From Actinomycetota bacterium (GTDB lineage Bacteria; Actinomycetota; Thermoleophilia; Gaiellales; F1-60-MAGs149), in assembly GCA_005798855.1 (NCBI GenBank), contig SYIF01000003.1:1-46302 (forward strand): DNA of 46,302 bases. The letters run 5' to 3'. This document shows positions 8,003-15,852 of this stretch, piece after piece. How positions within the stretch are numbered: the first letter of the stretch is position 1; each line of letters starts with the position of its first letter. The position numbers and the translations under genes were made by a program. The notes beneath the pieces were generated by a model, which was given only the letters and a program-made list of their open reading frames with translations, ran no database searches and was not told the DNA's origin.

Positions 8003-9105
8003 CTGGACCGACGACTGCTCCGCTGGGGCGACGCCCGGCAGCGCTGCCGGCTGACGTGCCGGTGATCGATGTCGATGTTCATACGGTCGCTCCAACAATT
8101 GAGACGCTCTTTCCATGGTTGGATACTCATTGGCAGGAAGTGGCGCGTGTCACCCAGTTTCGGGGTCCGACCGATACGGCGTACCCTCCAGGTGCGGAGA
8201 CGAGCATTGCTCCAGAGCACCGTGAGCGACACAGCGTGGCCGAAACGCTCCAAGATATTCGTGACCATGTGCTTGATCCGTGGGGCACCGAGCGAGCGAT
8301 TCTCAATTGCACATACTCAGCAGATGCTGTCAAAAATCCGGATGCTGCTCTGGCTCTCAGCCGTGCGGTCAATTCGTGGGTACGTGAAGAGTGGCTCGCG
8401 CACGACGAACGACTCCGGGGGTCGATCGTCGTTCCGAGCCTCGATCCGCACGAGTCTGCACGCGTGATCGATGAGTTTGGTGATGATCCACGCTTCGTTC
8501 AGGTGCTGCTGCCTGTCAGGGCCTTTGCGCCTTATGGCAATCGCATATGGCTTCCCGTGATGGATGCTGCGGCCCGTCATGACCTTGCGATTGGGCTGCA
8601 TTTCGGTGGGACTCCGGGGCATCCCACAACTTCAGTTGGTTGGCCGTCAACGTACGTTGAGGAATACGTGGATATGGCGAGTGCGTTCCAAGCACAGCTG
8701 ATGAGCTTGGTCGCAGAGGGTGTTTTCGATCGCCTACCGGCACTTCGCGTGATGTGCCTCGAGAGCGGCTTCGGCTGGATGCCAAGCTTTCTGTGGCGTT
8801 TCGATCGTCTCTGGCGTGGGCTGCGCCGGGAGATCCCGTGGACACGGCTCCCTCCGTCGGCGTATGTGCGAGAGCATGTGTGCCTCTCTATGCAGCCGTT
8901 CGATGTTCCCTCGACGCCCCAGGCTTTTGAGCGGATCGTCGATCAGATCGGTTCCGAATCGATGTTGTGCTTTGCCACCGACTATCCACACTGGCAGGCA
9001 GATTCGGCCGAACAGGCGTTACCACCTCTCTCCGACGGCGAGCAGTTTCGTGCGATCATGGCGGGCAACGCGCGGTCACTTTATGGCACACGGTTGGGCG
9101 GGTGA
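7999..9105 (+). CDS. Amidohydrolase-2 family protein (first of a pair)
   Basis: A 368-residue TIM-barrel metal hydrolase of the ACMSD/decarboxylase-like amidohydrolase-2 group. Metal-site marks are IDVDVH (His near residue 28), the barrel His in GLHFGGTPGHP (near 194) and the late Asp in FATDYPHWQAD (near 332). Group members hydrolyse or decarboxylate aromatic and heterocyclic acids and hydrolyse lactones. The gene overlaps the VOC gene by 4 bases and ends 6 bases before a clearly related second amidohydrolase, so the pair probably arose by duplication and may act together. Confidence 0.88.
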   Translation: MTGPTTAPLGRRPAALPADVPVIDVDVHTVAPTIETLFPWLDTHWQEVARVTQFRGPTDTAYPPGAETSIAPEHRERHSVAETLQDIRDHVLDPWGTERAILNCTYSADAVKNPDAALALSRAVNSWVREEWLAHDERLRGSIVVPSLDPHESARVIDEFGDDPRFVQVLLPVRAFAPYGNRIWLPVMDAAARHDLAIGLHFGGTPGHPTTSVGWPSTYVEEYVDMASAFQAQLMSLVAEGVFDRLPALRVMCLESGFGWMPSFLWRFDRLWRGLRREIPWTRLPPSAYVREHVCLSMQPFDVPSTPQAFERIVDQIGSESMLCFATDYPHWQADSAEQALPPLSDGEQFRAIMAGNARSLYGTRLGG

Positions 9106-9111
9106 TTGGCC

Positions 9112-10233
9112 ATGGCAGACGCAGAACCATTGATCGATTGTGATGTCCACAATGCCCTCGCTGATGACGGCGCGTTGGGCCCATACATGCCTCAGGCCTG
9201 GCGTGATCGCCGCGAGGCCTTGACGTATCTACCCACCGAGTTTCGAAATGTCCGCGAGAACCTTGGAGATAGGTCGTACATCGGGGCCGAGTATCCGCGA
9301 CCGACACCCCGTGCCTCACGCGTGGATGCGTGGCCGCCCGATGGTGGAGCACCGGCATCCGACTTAGATTTCACACGGGCCCAACTTCTCGATCGGTGGA
9401 ATGTTGAGTACGCGGTGCTCAACCCACTGCTCGGCATCGGCGAAATGCTTAATCTGGAGTTGGCAGCAGTGATGGCTCGGGCTGCCAACGATTGGCTGGT
9501 GGACCAGTGGCTCGACCCGGAGCCGCGATTCCGTGGCTCTATCGTGATTCCCTACGAGGACGCGGTCTGGAGTGCGGGCGAGATCGATCGCGTAGCGGCT
9601 GACGATCGCTTTGTTCAGGCCCTCATGCTGTCACGCACGATCGAGCCGATGGGTCGGCGGCGTTACTGGCCAATTTACGAGGCCTGCGAACGAAATGGGA
9701 TCCCGCTCGGCATTCATAACGGCGGCTGGGGTGGGCATCCAATGACGCCAACGGGCTTCCCAACCTTTTACCTAGAGGATGCGGCAGCAATGGCACTCGC
9801 CTTCCAGGCGCAGATCACCAGCCTCATCTGCGAAGGCGTCCTGCATCGGTTTCCGAGACTACGCATCGTACTGATCGAGGGCGGCTTCGCTTGGCTCCCG
9901 TCGTTGATGTGGCGTCTCGATCGTGCGTGGGAGAAGTTGCGTGTGGAGGTACCTCACCTTGACGTACCCCCATCCGTCCTGGTTCGCGAGCGGTTCTGGT
10001 TCTCGACGCAGCCGATGGAAGAGACGGAACACCCTCACCAATTCGGTGAGCTAATCGAGGATCTCGATATGTCTGACCGAATCCTCTTCTCCACGGACTA
10101 TCCACACTGGGACTTCGATTCGCCTAATGCAGCGCTCCCTCCGCGGCTCGACACGGGCCTGCGGCATAAGATCTTGCACGACAACGCTGCGGCGCTCTAC
10201 GCGCTCCCAGCGGTTTCCCCCGCCAATGACTAA
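9112..10233 (+). CDS. Amidohydrolase-2 family protein (second of a pair)
   Basis: A 373-residue relative of the preceding gene, sharing the same marks in the same order: IDCDVHNA at the start, GIHNGGWGGHP in the barrel, LIEGGFAWLPSLMWRLDRAW, and FSTDYPHWDFD near the C-terminus. ATG 9112 is preferred over TTG 9106 because it starts the conserved N-terminus and has GGGCGGGTGA upstream. It overlaps the Rieske gene by 8 bases. The two proteins differ enough to suggest distinct substrates or a hetero-oligomer and not simple redundancy. Confidence 0.88.
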   Translation: MADAEPLIDCDVHNALADDGALGPYMPQAWRDRREALTYLPTEFRNVRENLGDRSYIGAEYPRPTPRASRVDAWPPDGGAPASDLDFTRAQLLDRWNVEYAVLNPLLGIGEMLNLELAAVMARAANDWLVDQWLDPEPRFRGSIVIPYEDAVWSAGEIDRVAADDRFVQALMLSRTIEPMGRRRYWPIYEACERNGIPLGIHNGGWGGHPMTPTGFPTFYLEDAAAMALAFQAQITSLICEGVLHRFPRLRIVLIEGGFAWLPSLMWRLDRAWEKLRVEVPHLDVPPSVLVRERFWFSTQPMEETEHPHQFGELIEDLDMSDRILFSTDYPHWDFDSPNAALPPRLDTGLRHKILHDNAAALYALPAVSPAND

Positions 10234-10687
10234 ACACGTTCTCTGTGCTGCTCGAGAGCTCGCTGTCGGCGAGCACCGCGTCTTCGACGTCGACGGCCGC
10301 TCGATTGGCGTGTACAACGTTGGAGGCGAGTTCTTGGCGATCCGGAACCGCTGTCCACATCAAGGCGGTCCTCTGTGTGAAGGAGTCCAGGTCGGTGCCT
10401 TGATCTCGGAGGAACCCGGTACCTATATCTATGATCGGCCGGGCGAGGTCGTGCGGTGCCCGTGGCATGCGTGGGAATTCGATCTTCGCACTGGGACGTC
10501 ATGGTTTGACCCTGAGCATCAGCGCGTCAAGTTCTACGAGGTGCAGGTGCTGACGGGCGAGGATGTTGCAGGATTAATGCCGCCGAGGCCCGGGATGTTA
10601 CCCGGCCCGTACCGCGCAGAAATCGTCCCGGTCTCGGTTGAGGATGCCTATCTGGTGATCGATGTGGGGCACATCCCCAAGGGGTGA
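10226..10687 (+). CDS. Rieske [2Fe-2S] ferredoxin-type protein
   Basis: A 153-residue protein made of a single Rieske domain. The two cluster-binding motifs are RCPHQGG (Cys-x-His, about residue 45) and RCPWHAWEFD (Cys-x-x-His, about 81). No oxygenase catalytic domain follows, so it is an electron carrier or regulatory subunit and not a full hydroxylase. It is the last gene of the VOC-amidohydrolase-amidohydrolase-Rieske operon and starts inside the preceding gene. The likeliest electron partner nearby is the convergent acyl-CoA-dehydrogenase-like flavoprotein, 13 bases downstream. Confidence 0.9.
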   Translation: MTKHVLCAARELAVGEHRVFDVDGRSIGVYNVGGEFLAIRNRCPHQGGPLCEGVQVGALISEEPGTYIYDRPGEVVRCPWHAWEFDLRTGTSWFDPEHQRVKFYEVQVLTGEDVAGLMPPRPGMLPGPYRAEIVPVSVEDAYLVIDVGHIPKG

Positions 10688-10700
10688 GTTGCCCGGGTTT

Positions 10701-11909
10701 CTAGGCGTTTGCACCAGAAGAAAGTCGGCGTGCTGGAGGAAGCACCGACGTATCGAGTGCAATCTTCGAGGTCTCGCCATCAAGCAGCACGCGTCCGAGC
10801 TCGCGCATCTGCGTATCGTCACGCACGTGCAGCGTCAATGTACGCGCGTCTCGGTAGAGGGCCTCGAGTGGATACATGCGAAAAGCTGTTCGTGCGCCGC
10901 AGACATCGAACGCACGCTCGGTGGTTCGTAGAACCGTGCGCTTGGCGAGATGGACTGCCATCAGCGACTGTGCTTCGGCCAAGGACCAATTGCCAGTATC
11001 CCACGTAGCGGCGGCCGCCTGGACTGCACTGCGTGCACCGTGGACTGCGGCTGCCATTTCCCCGAGTGCTGCCTGGACGAGGTCGGAGTCGGCCAAGTAG
11101 CCGCGCTCACGAACCCAGTCGAGACTGAAGTCGAGGGCAGTCCTGGCCACACCAACATGGTTTGCGGCAAATGCCAACGTGAAGGTTCGAGGATCTTTCT
11201 GGACCCAGGCACCAGGAGGGCCGATGATCATGTCTTGGGTGACATGGAGGTTCGTGACCCGTACGCTCTGCGAGACGGTTTGGCGCATGCCGAGGACGTC
11301 CCACTCATCGATCATTTCGATCTCGGGCGCAGTTCGTGGGACGAGTATCGTCACCGTTCGATCGGGGTAGGGCTCGGACCCAGGCATTGCAACCCAGAGC
11401 AGCAGGTGGTCTGCCGCCGGTCCAAGAGATGCGAAGTACTTCATGCAATTGAGACGCCAGCCTGTGCCGTCCGCTTCCATCTCCGTCGCATAGACACCAG
11501 GCTGCGCGCTACGTGGTGCCGTCTCGCTGCCAACCGATGCGAGCAACTGCCCCTGCTCCACGATCGGGCGGAGCAGCTGCTCGTGCTGCTCGGGCGTGCC
11601 ATGGCGGGCAATGAAGCCAAGCGCATGGGAGTGCACCTGCACGAGCTGACCGGTCGAGCTGTCGGCGTAGGCAAGGTGCTCAAGCAACTCGTAGTACGGG
11701 GCAAAAGAACCCGCGCTCCACATGCCAAATCCGCCAACTTCGAGTGGGGCGGTCAGCGCTAGGAGGCCCAGTTCTCGGAGGTTCGCGAAATTTTCAGTAG
11801 GAAAGGCAACAGTGTTGTCAGAGGCCCGGGCCCGCCCTCGAAATGCCGGAATCAGTGCCTCAATTTGTTCGAGGCGTTGCCTTTGGAGTAGGTTGGTCTG
11901 CGCTGGCAT
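10701..11909 (-). CDS. Acyl-CoA dehydrogenase superfamily flavoprotein
   Basis: A 402-residue protein with the three-domain acyl-CoA dehydrogenase layout: an N-terminal helical part (FPTENFANLRELGLLALTAP), a middle beta domain (ASVGSETAPRSAQ then YFASLGPAADHLLLWV), and a C-terminal helical bundle ending in a TLTLHVRDDTQMRELGRVLL segment. The sequence is closer to the flavin-dependent SfnB/DszC/HpaB-like branch than to classical beta-oxidation enzymes; both oxidation of a CoA ester and flavin mono-oxygenation are possible. Its ATG overlaps the stop of the MmgE/PrpD gene by one base (TGATG), so the two are co-translated. Confidence 0.85.
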   Translation of the reverse strand: MPAQTNLLQRQRLEQIEALIPAFRGRARASDNTVAFPTENFANLRELGLLALTAPLEVGGFGMWSAGSFAPYYELLEHLAYADSSTGQLVQVHSHALGFIARHGTPEQHEQLLRPIVEQGQLLASVGSETAPRSAQPGVYATEMEADGTGWRLNCMKYFASLGPAADHLLLWVAMPGSEPYPDRTVTILVPRTAPEIEMIDEWDVLGMRQTVSQSVRVTNLHVTQDMIIGPPGAWVQKDPRTFTLAFAANHVGVARTALDFSLDWVRERGYLADSDLVQAALGEMAAAVHGARSAVQAAAATWDTGNWSLAEAQSLMAVHLAKRTVLRTTERAFDVCGARTAFRMYPLEALYRDARTLTLHVRDDTQMRELGRVLLDGETSKIALDTSVLPPARRLSSGANA

Positions 11910-13261
11910 CACAGTGCTCCTTGTGCGGCGGATGTTGCCTCTGCGCCGTATGTTAGAAAAGAAATCAGAGTATCTTCGTCGGCTGCCCCGAGCTGAGCGG
12001 AAGGCACCACGGGTTCGCGTGGACACGTCGCACCACCAGGCGCAAGGTGCAGTGTGGCTTTCCGCAGAATGACCTGCTCCCACCCGTCTGTCCCCGGCTC
12101 ACCCTCTGCCTCGATGGGGCCCGAACTACGTGTCGTGCCATCGTTCAGGTGGAGCTCGACGATCGCGACTCGCTGCCCTGGAAAGAGCGCCGTGAGTTCC
12201 GGGGCGACGACGATTTCGATGCGTTCGGCAAGTCGATGGACAGCGGGGTCATCAAAACCAGCCAGCACCTCAGGGACGCCAAAGGTACCGCGCGCGAGGG
12301 CGGTCGCAACCGGCCAGAGGAGGCTGTACTGCATCTCCTCCGTATTGGTGGGACGGCGACGAGAGAGCAGGTCTGCTGCCGCGAATGTCCGGACCACTAC
12401 GTGCTCGATCTGATCGGGGTGTGTGAGCGAGGCGCTAAGACCTCGGGCTGCGTCGATCGCCGGCTGGCTCCACCGGCAGCAGGGGTAGGGCTTGATGTAG
12501 AGATCGAGCAGTCCCCACTGATTCCCGAGTTGCAGGTCGCGTTCAGTCAACATGAACTCGCTCGTCAGCCCGGTAAAACCGCGACGCGCGAGCAGTGCGC
12601 TGGTGGTGCCATTCATTGCGCCCCATCCGCAGGTGTCCTTGGTCATCGCTGGGTCGCCAACTGCGCGGGGCATCAGTGCAATCGGTGCGTGGTACTCGGC
12701 GATGCCAAGAGCGTGACCAATTTGGTCGGCGTCGAGCCCATAGAGTCGAGCTGTGGCGGCAGCAACACCGAGCGAGCCCCACGAGGCGGAGGCGTGATAC
12801 TGGGCCTCACGTTCATGAATCAGCACTCCGGCATGGATCGCGACTTCATAGCCAACGACGACGGCCTCGAGAAACTCCTGTATCGAGGCGTTGACCGCCT
12901 GAGCTGCGGCGAGTACCCCGGGGATGATCATGGCGCCCGGATGTCCCTTGGTAATGCGGTGGCCGTCATCGAAATCGAGCACGTTGGCGAGGACACCGTT
13001 TGCCCACGCCGCACCTGGGACCGACAGCACTCGTCCGTCGAGGAGAGCACGGGCAGTCGTGCCGCCCATTGCCTCAGAGGCGAAGTCGGCGGCGATGCTC
13101 GAGGCCGGGGCAACACGACCAGCGACCGAAACGGCAGCAAAATCAACGAGCACCAGCGCCACGTGGCGACGGACATGGGCGGGGACATCGTCCCAGCGGA
13201 GTTTCTGAGTAAAATCGACGACCTGCGAGGCCACGCTGATCGACGGTGCGCTAGTCGCCAC
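11909..13261 (-). CDS. MmgE/PrpD family protein
   Basis: A 450-residue member of the family that includes 2-methylcitrate dehydratase and cis-aconitate decarboxylase. Marks are NVLDFDDGHRITKGHPGAM near residue 95, GVAAATARLYGLD, and KPYPCCRWSQPAIDAA near 275, the conserved substrate-loop Tyr-Pro-x-Cys. It probably dehydrates or decarboxylates a small tricarboxylic or hydroxy acid. GTG 13261 is preferred: AAGGGA lies 7 bases upstream and residues before it look like the antisense of the regulator gene. It overlaps the IclR gene by 11 bases. Confidence 0.87.
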   Translation of the reverse strand: MATSAPSISVASQVVDFTQKLRWDDVPAHVRRHVALVLVDFAAVSVAGRVAPASSIAADFASEAMGGTTARALLDGRVLSVPGAAWANGVLANVLDFDDGHRITKGHPGAMIIPGVLAAAQAVNASIQEFLEAVVVGYEVAIHAGVLIHEREAQYHASASWGSLGVAAATARLYGLDADQIGHALGIAEYHAPIALMPRAVGDPAMTKDTCGWGAMNGTTSALLARRGFTGLTSEFMLTERDLQLGNQWGLLDLYIKPYPCCRWSQPAIDAARGLSASLTHPDQIEHVVVRTFAAADLLSRRRPTNTEEMQYSLLWPVATALARGTFGVPEVLAGFDDPAVHRLAERIEIVVAPELTALFPGQRVAIVELHLNDGTTRSSGPIEAEGEPGTDGWEQVILRKATLHLAPGGATCPREPVVPSAQLGAADEDTLISFLTYGAEATSAAQGAL

Positions 13262-14156
13262 TGGACATTCCCTTGAGTGCGGCTGAGAGGTTGTGGGCGG
13301 CATCGATCAGGCGGACGCCGGCTTCGTCAATGCTTGAGTCAAAGCGATACTTTGGCCCAGAAATATTGATCGCCGCGATGATGCGCCCCTCCGGGTTTCG
13401 TACGGGTGTCGCGACCGCGACAAGGCCAGCTTCGAGTTCTTCGTCGGCGACGGAGAAGCCGCGCTTGCGTGCCTCGGCTATGCGCTCCATGTAGGCCTTC
13501 GGGGTCGTTGCCGTATTTGGGCCCACCTGGTCCATCGATCGAGACGCAAGCAGTTGCAGGATCGCACCATCGGGCTCATCGACCAAGAGTGCACGACCAA
13601 CAGCAGTGCAGTAGATCGGGGCGGTACGACCAACCCAGCCCATCGATTGCACGCGTGTTGGCGCAGATTCAGACAGGATTGTGATGGTCTCAGCGCCGTG
13701 GAGCACTGAGAGAAATGCGCGCTCACCGAATTCGTTGACGAGTTGCTGAAGCACCGGACGGCCAGCGTCGAGCAGGAGGCGCTCGCCCGCGAGACTTGCG
13801 AGGGCATAGATACGCCAGCCGAGACGGTAGCCACGTGTTTCGGGATTGCGATCGACCAGACCGTACTCAGCCAAGGTCTTGAGCGTACGCGACACCTGGC
13901 TTTTCTCGCGTCCAAGGAGTTCCGCAATTTTGGTAACGCCAAGAGTGCCCTGCTCGATCGCCTCGTCCGAGCCGAGTGAGAGCAACACTTCGAGGCTCCG
14001 GCGAATGCTCGTCTCGCGGTCCCCCGTTCCGCGCGGACCATCCAGCGAGGCATCAGATGCAGTATTACCAACCACTGTTGCTGACCGTATCACCTCGGAT
14101 CCGCTGCGGCAATCTAACCCTACCTTGCTGAAATCGTCGAGGGATTTGGAGTTCAT
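13251..14156 (-). CDS. IclR family transcriptional regulator
   Basis: A 301-residue regulator. The N-terminal winged helix-turn-helix covers about residues 48-114 (TSIRRSLEVLLSL, then VTKIAELLGREKSQVSRTLKTL), and the C-terminal effector domain has AIYCTAVGRALL-type and GLVAVATPVRNPEG motifs. IclR proteins sense small acids and control catabolic operons. It sits in the middle of the block, in one strand with GGT-fold, MmgE/PrpD and the flavoprotein genes, and so is the obvious local regulator. The roughly 47-residue N-terminal extension lacks a good ribosome site; a later GTG start is possible. Confidence 0.9.
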   Translation of the reverse strand: MNSKSLDDFSKVGLDCRSGSEVIRSATVVGNTASDASLDGPRGTGDRETSIRRSLEVLLSLGSDEAIEQGTLGVTKIAELLGREKSQVSRTLKTLAEYGLVDRNPETRGYRLGWRIYALASLAGERLLLDAGRPVLQQLVNEFGERAFLSVLHGAETITILSESAPTRVQSMGWVGRTAPIYCTAVGRALLVDEPDGAILQLLASRSMDQVGPNTATTPKAYMERIAEARKRGFSVADEELEAGLVAVATPVRNPEGRIIAAINISGPKYRFDSSIDEAGVRLIDAAHNLSAALKGMSSGD

Positions 14157-14193
14157 TGGCCAGCCGGGTATGAAGAGGCAGATAGGTGCTGCA

Positions 14194-15852
14194 TCACAGC
14201 GCGCCAACCTCAGCGGCGCCGTGCCACGCGGGATCCGAGGCGGCCTCGGTCTCGCCTGAGGCATTGACGGTAATCAGGCTGCAGCGGGCAAAGGGCTCTG
14301 AGGCTGGCGTCAGTGCGCGACGGATGACGGGATGGCCACGCAGCTCCAGCTCGGCAATAGTGGCGGCAGGGATGCGGTCATCGACGAAGGTATCGCCGCC
14401 CTCGCACCAGACGCGTGGAAGTTCGACCGAGTCGCGTGCCGTGAGGCCGTGGTGGAGTGCATTCACGATCGCGTGCGTCACAGAGCTTGTGATGGCCCAG
14501 CCGCCCGAGCCAGCAGCCGCTGCCACGGCAGCACCCTCTTGGTCGACCGCAATCGCGGCAGGAACACCAAATAGCGGTCGCTTGAAGGGCGCGATCGAGT
14601 TGGAACGACCAGGGCGAGGATCAAAGTTCGCCATGCCGCTATTGCCGAAGCCACTAATCTCAGGGATCAACGTACCGCCCCCAAAATCCTGTCCAATCGT
14701 GGTGATGATCACGGACACACCACCATCAGCATCACGAGCGACAACTTGGGTTGTCCCATCGGTCCCACCGGAGCCAGGTAGAACACCGTCGGCAACAGGT
14801 CCTGGCGTAATCGGCCGGGCCGCTGCGCGTTGTTGGTTGATGGCTGTTGCCCGCAACGTTGCGTACTCCGCACTTCGCAGGACTTGACTGTAGTGCGGCG
14901 TCGCCGCTGGGTCGCCAGACCAGGAAACGGCATCGGCAAAGACATGACCAAAAGCCTCTGCCATCAGGTGCAGAGCATCGGGACTAAGTGGATCACCGGC
15001 GGGCAGGTGCAGACGATCGAGCAGGCCAAACAGCAGATGCCCAAGATCGTCATCACCCACGGCGACGGCATACGAGCCAAATGCTGTCGGTGTTTCACGC
15101 GAAATCGTTGGGCGGTACGCGGCAAGATCTGCCAGCGTCATCACACCCCCAGTCTCGCGAAGTGCAGCGACGATTGCCTCCGCGATGGGGCCTTCGTAGA
15201 AGGCGTCTGGGCCATCGCTTGCGATCCGTTGCAGGGTTTCGCAGAGCCCGGTCATGGCGAGCTGAGAGCCAGGACCCCAATGGTCTGTGGCTCGTGGAGG
15301 CTGCCCATTCGGGACTGCCCATGCGGCGGCGGCAGGCGTAGCCCGCAGCCGTTCGAATGCATTGACAGCGACGAGGGCGAACGGCCAGTCGACGGCAAAC
15401 CCTTGCTGAGCAAGTTCGATGGCAGGTGCCAGGACTGCTGCGAGCGGCAGTCGTCCAGCCAGGGCGTGTGCCTCGCACATGCCACGGACAGCGCCAGGAA
15501 CTGCGGTTGCGCGACCGCCATTGGCATTGCTGCCGTCGGGAACCGTTGGAGCATCGTAGGGTGCGCCAGCATCCACGCTCCCGGTGTCGGCGACGTCGAA
15601 CATGTCAGCGCACGCTGCGCTGGGTGCCCATGGTCCGTGGTCGACCGAGAGGAATGTCTGCGTGGCAGGATCCCAGGTGAGGAGGTGCCCGTAGCCGGCT
15701 AGCCCAGCGTTATTCGGCTCGACGATCGCTGCGCAAAAGGCGCCCGCGATGACGGCATCGACGGAGTTACCGCCTTCGTGCAAGATGCGGACACCTGCCG
15801 CCACTTCGCTTGGATGTCCGGCAGCAACGGCCATGGTGTGATCAGGAGACAT
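14194..15852 (-). CDS. Gamma-glutamyltransferase-fold Ntn hydrolase with altered substrate pocket
   Basis: A 552-residue GGT-family protein, made as one chain that cleaves itself before a catalytic Thr. The family's start (AGVRILHEGGNSVDAVIAG), RATAVPGAVRGM and the nucleophile region GTTQVVARDADGG are present, matching TTHYSVVDKDG of Escherichia coli GGT base for base in length. At the site of the Arg-Glu pair that holds the gamma-glutamyl carboxylate (IDFREMAP), this protein reads VDHGPWAP. So the Arg is missing and gamma-glutamyl compounds may not be its substrate; a neutral amide or ester is as likely. No signal peptide is visible. The start overlaps the decarboxylase stop by 11 bases. Confidence 0.88.
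   Translation of the reverse strand: MSPDHTMAVAAGHPSEVAAGVRILHEGGNSVDAVIAGAFCAAIVEPNNAGLAGYGHLLTWDPATQTFLSVDHGPWAPSAACADMFDVADTGSVDAGAPYDAPTVPDGSNANGGRATAVPGAVRGMCEAHALAGRLPLAAVLAPAIELAQQGFAVDWPFALVAVNAFERLRATPAAAAWAVPNGQPPRATDHWGPGSQLAMTGLCETLQRIASDGPDAFYEGPIAEAIVAALRETGGVMTLADLAAYRPTISRETPTAFGSYAVAVGDDDLGHLLFGLLDRLHLPAGDPLSPDALHLMAEAFGHVFADAVSWSGDPAATPHYSQVLRSAEYATLRATAINQQRAAARPITPGPVADGVLPGSGGTDGTTQVVARDADGGVSVIITTIGQDFGGGTLIPEISGFGNSGMANFDPRPGRSNSIAPFKRPLFGVPAAIAVDQEGAAVAAAAGSGGWAITSSVTHAIVNALHHGLTARDSVELPRVWCEGGDTFVDDRIPAATIAELELRGHPVIRRALTPASEPFARCSLITVNASGETEAASDPAWHGAAEVGAL

Noticed and set aside
10950-11762. 270-residue plus-strand ORF
   Set aside because: Antisense to the acyl-CoA-dehydrogenase-like gene; no domain seen.
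12047-13276. 409-residue plus-strand ORF
   Set aside because: Antisense shadow of the MmgE/PrpD gene, which carries clear family motifs.
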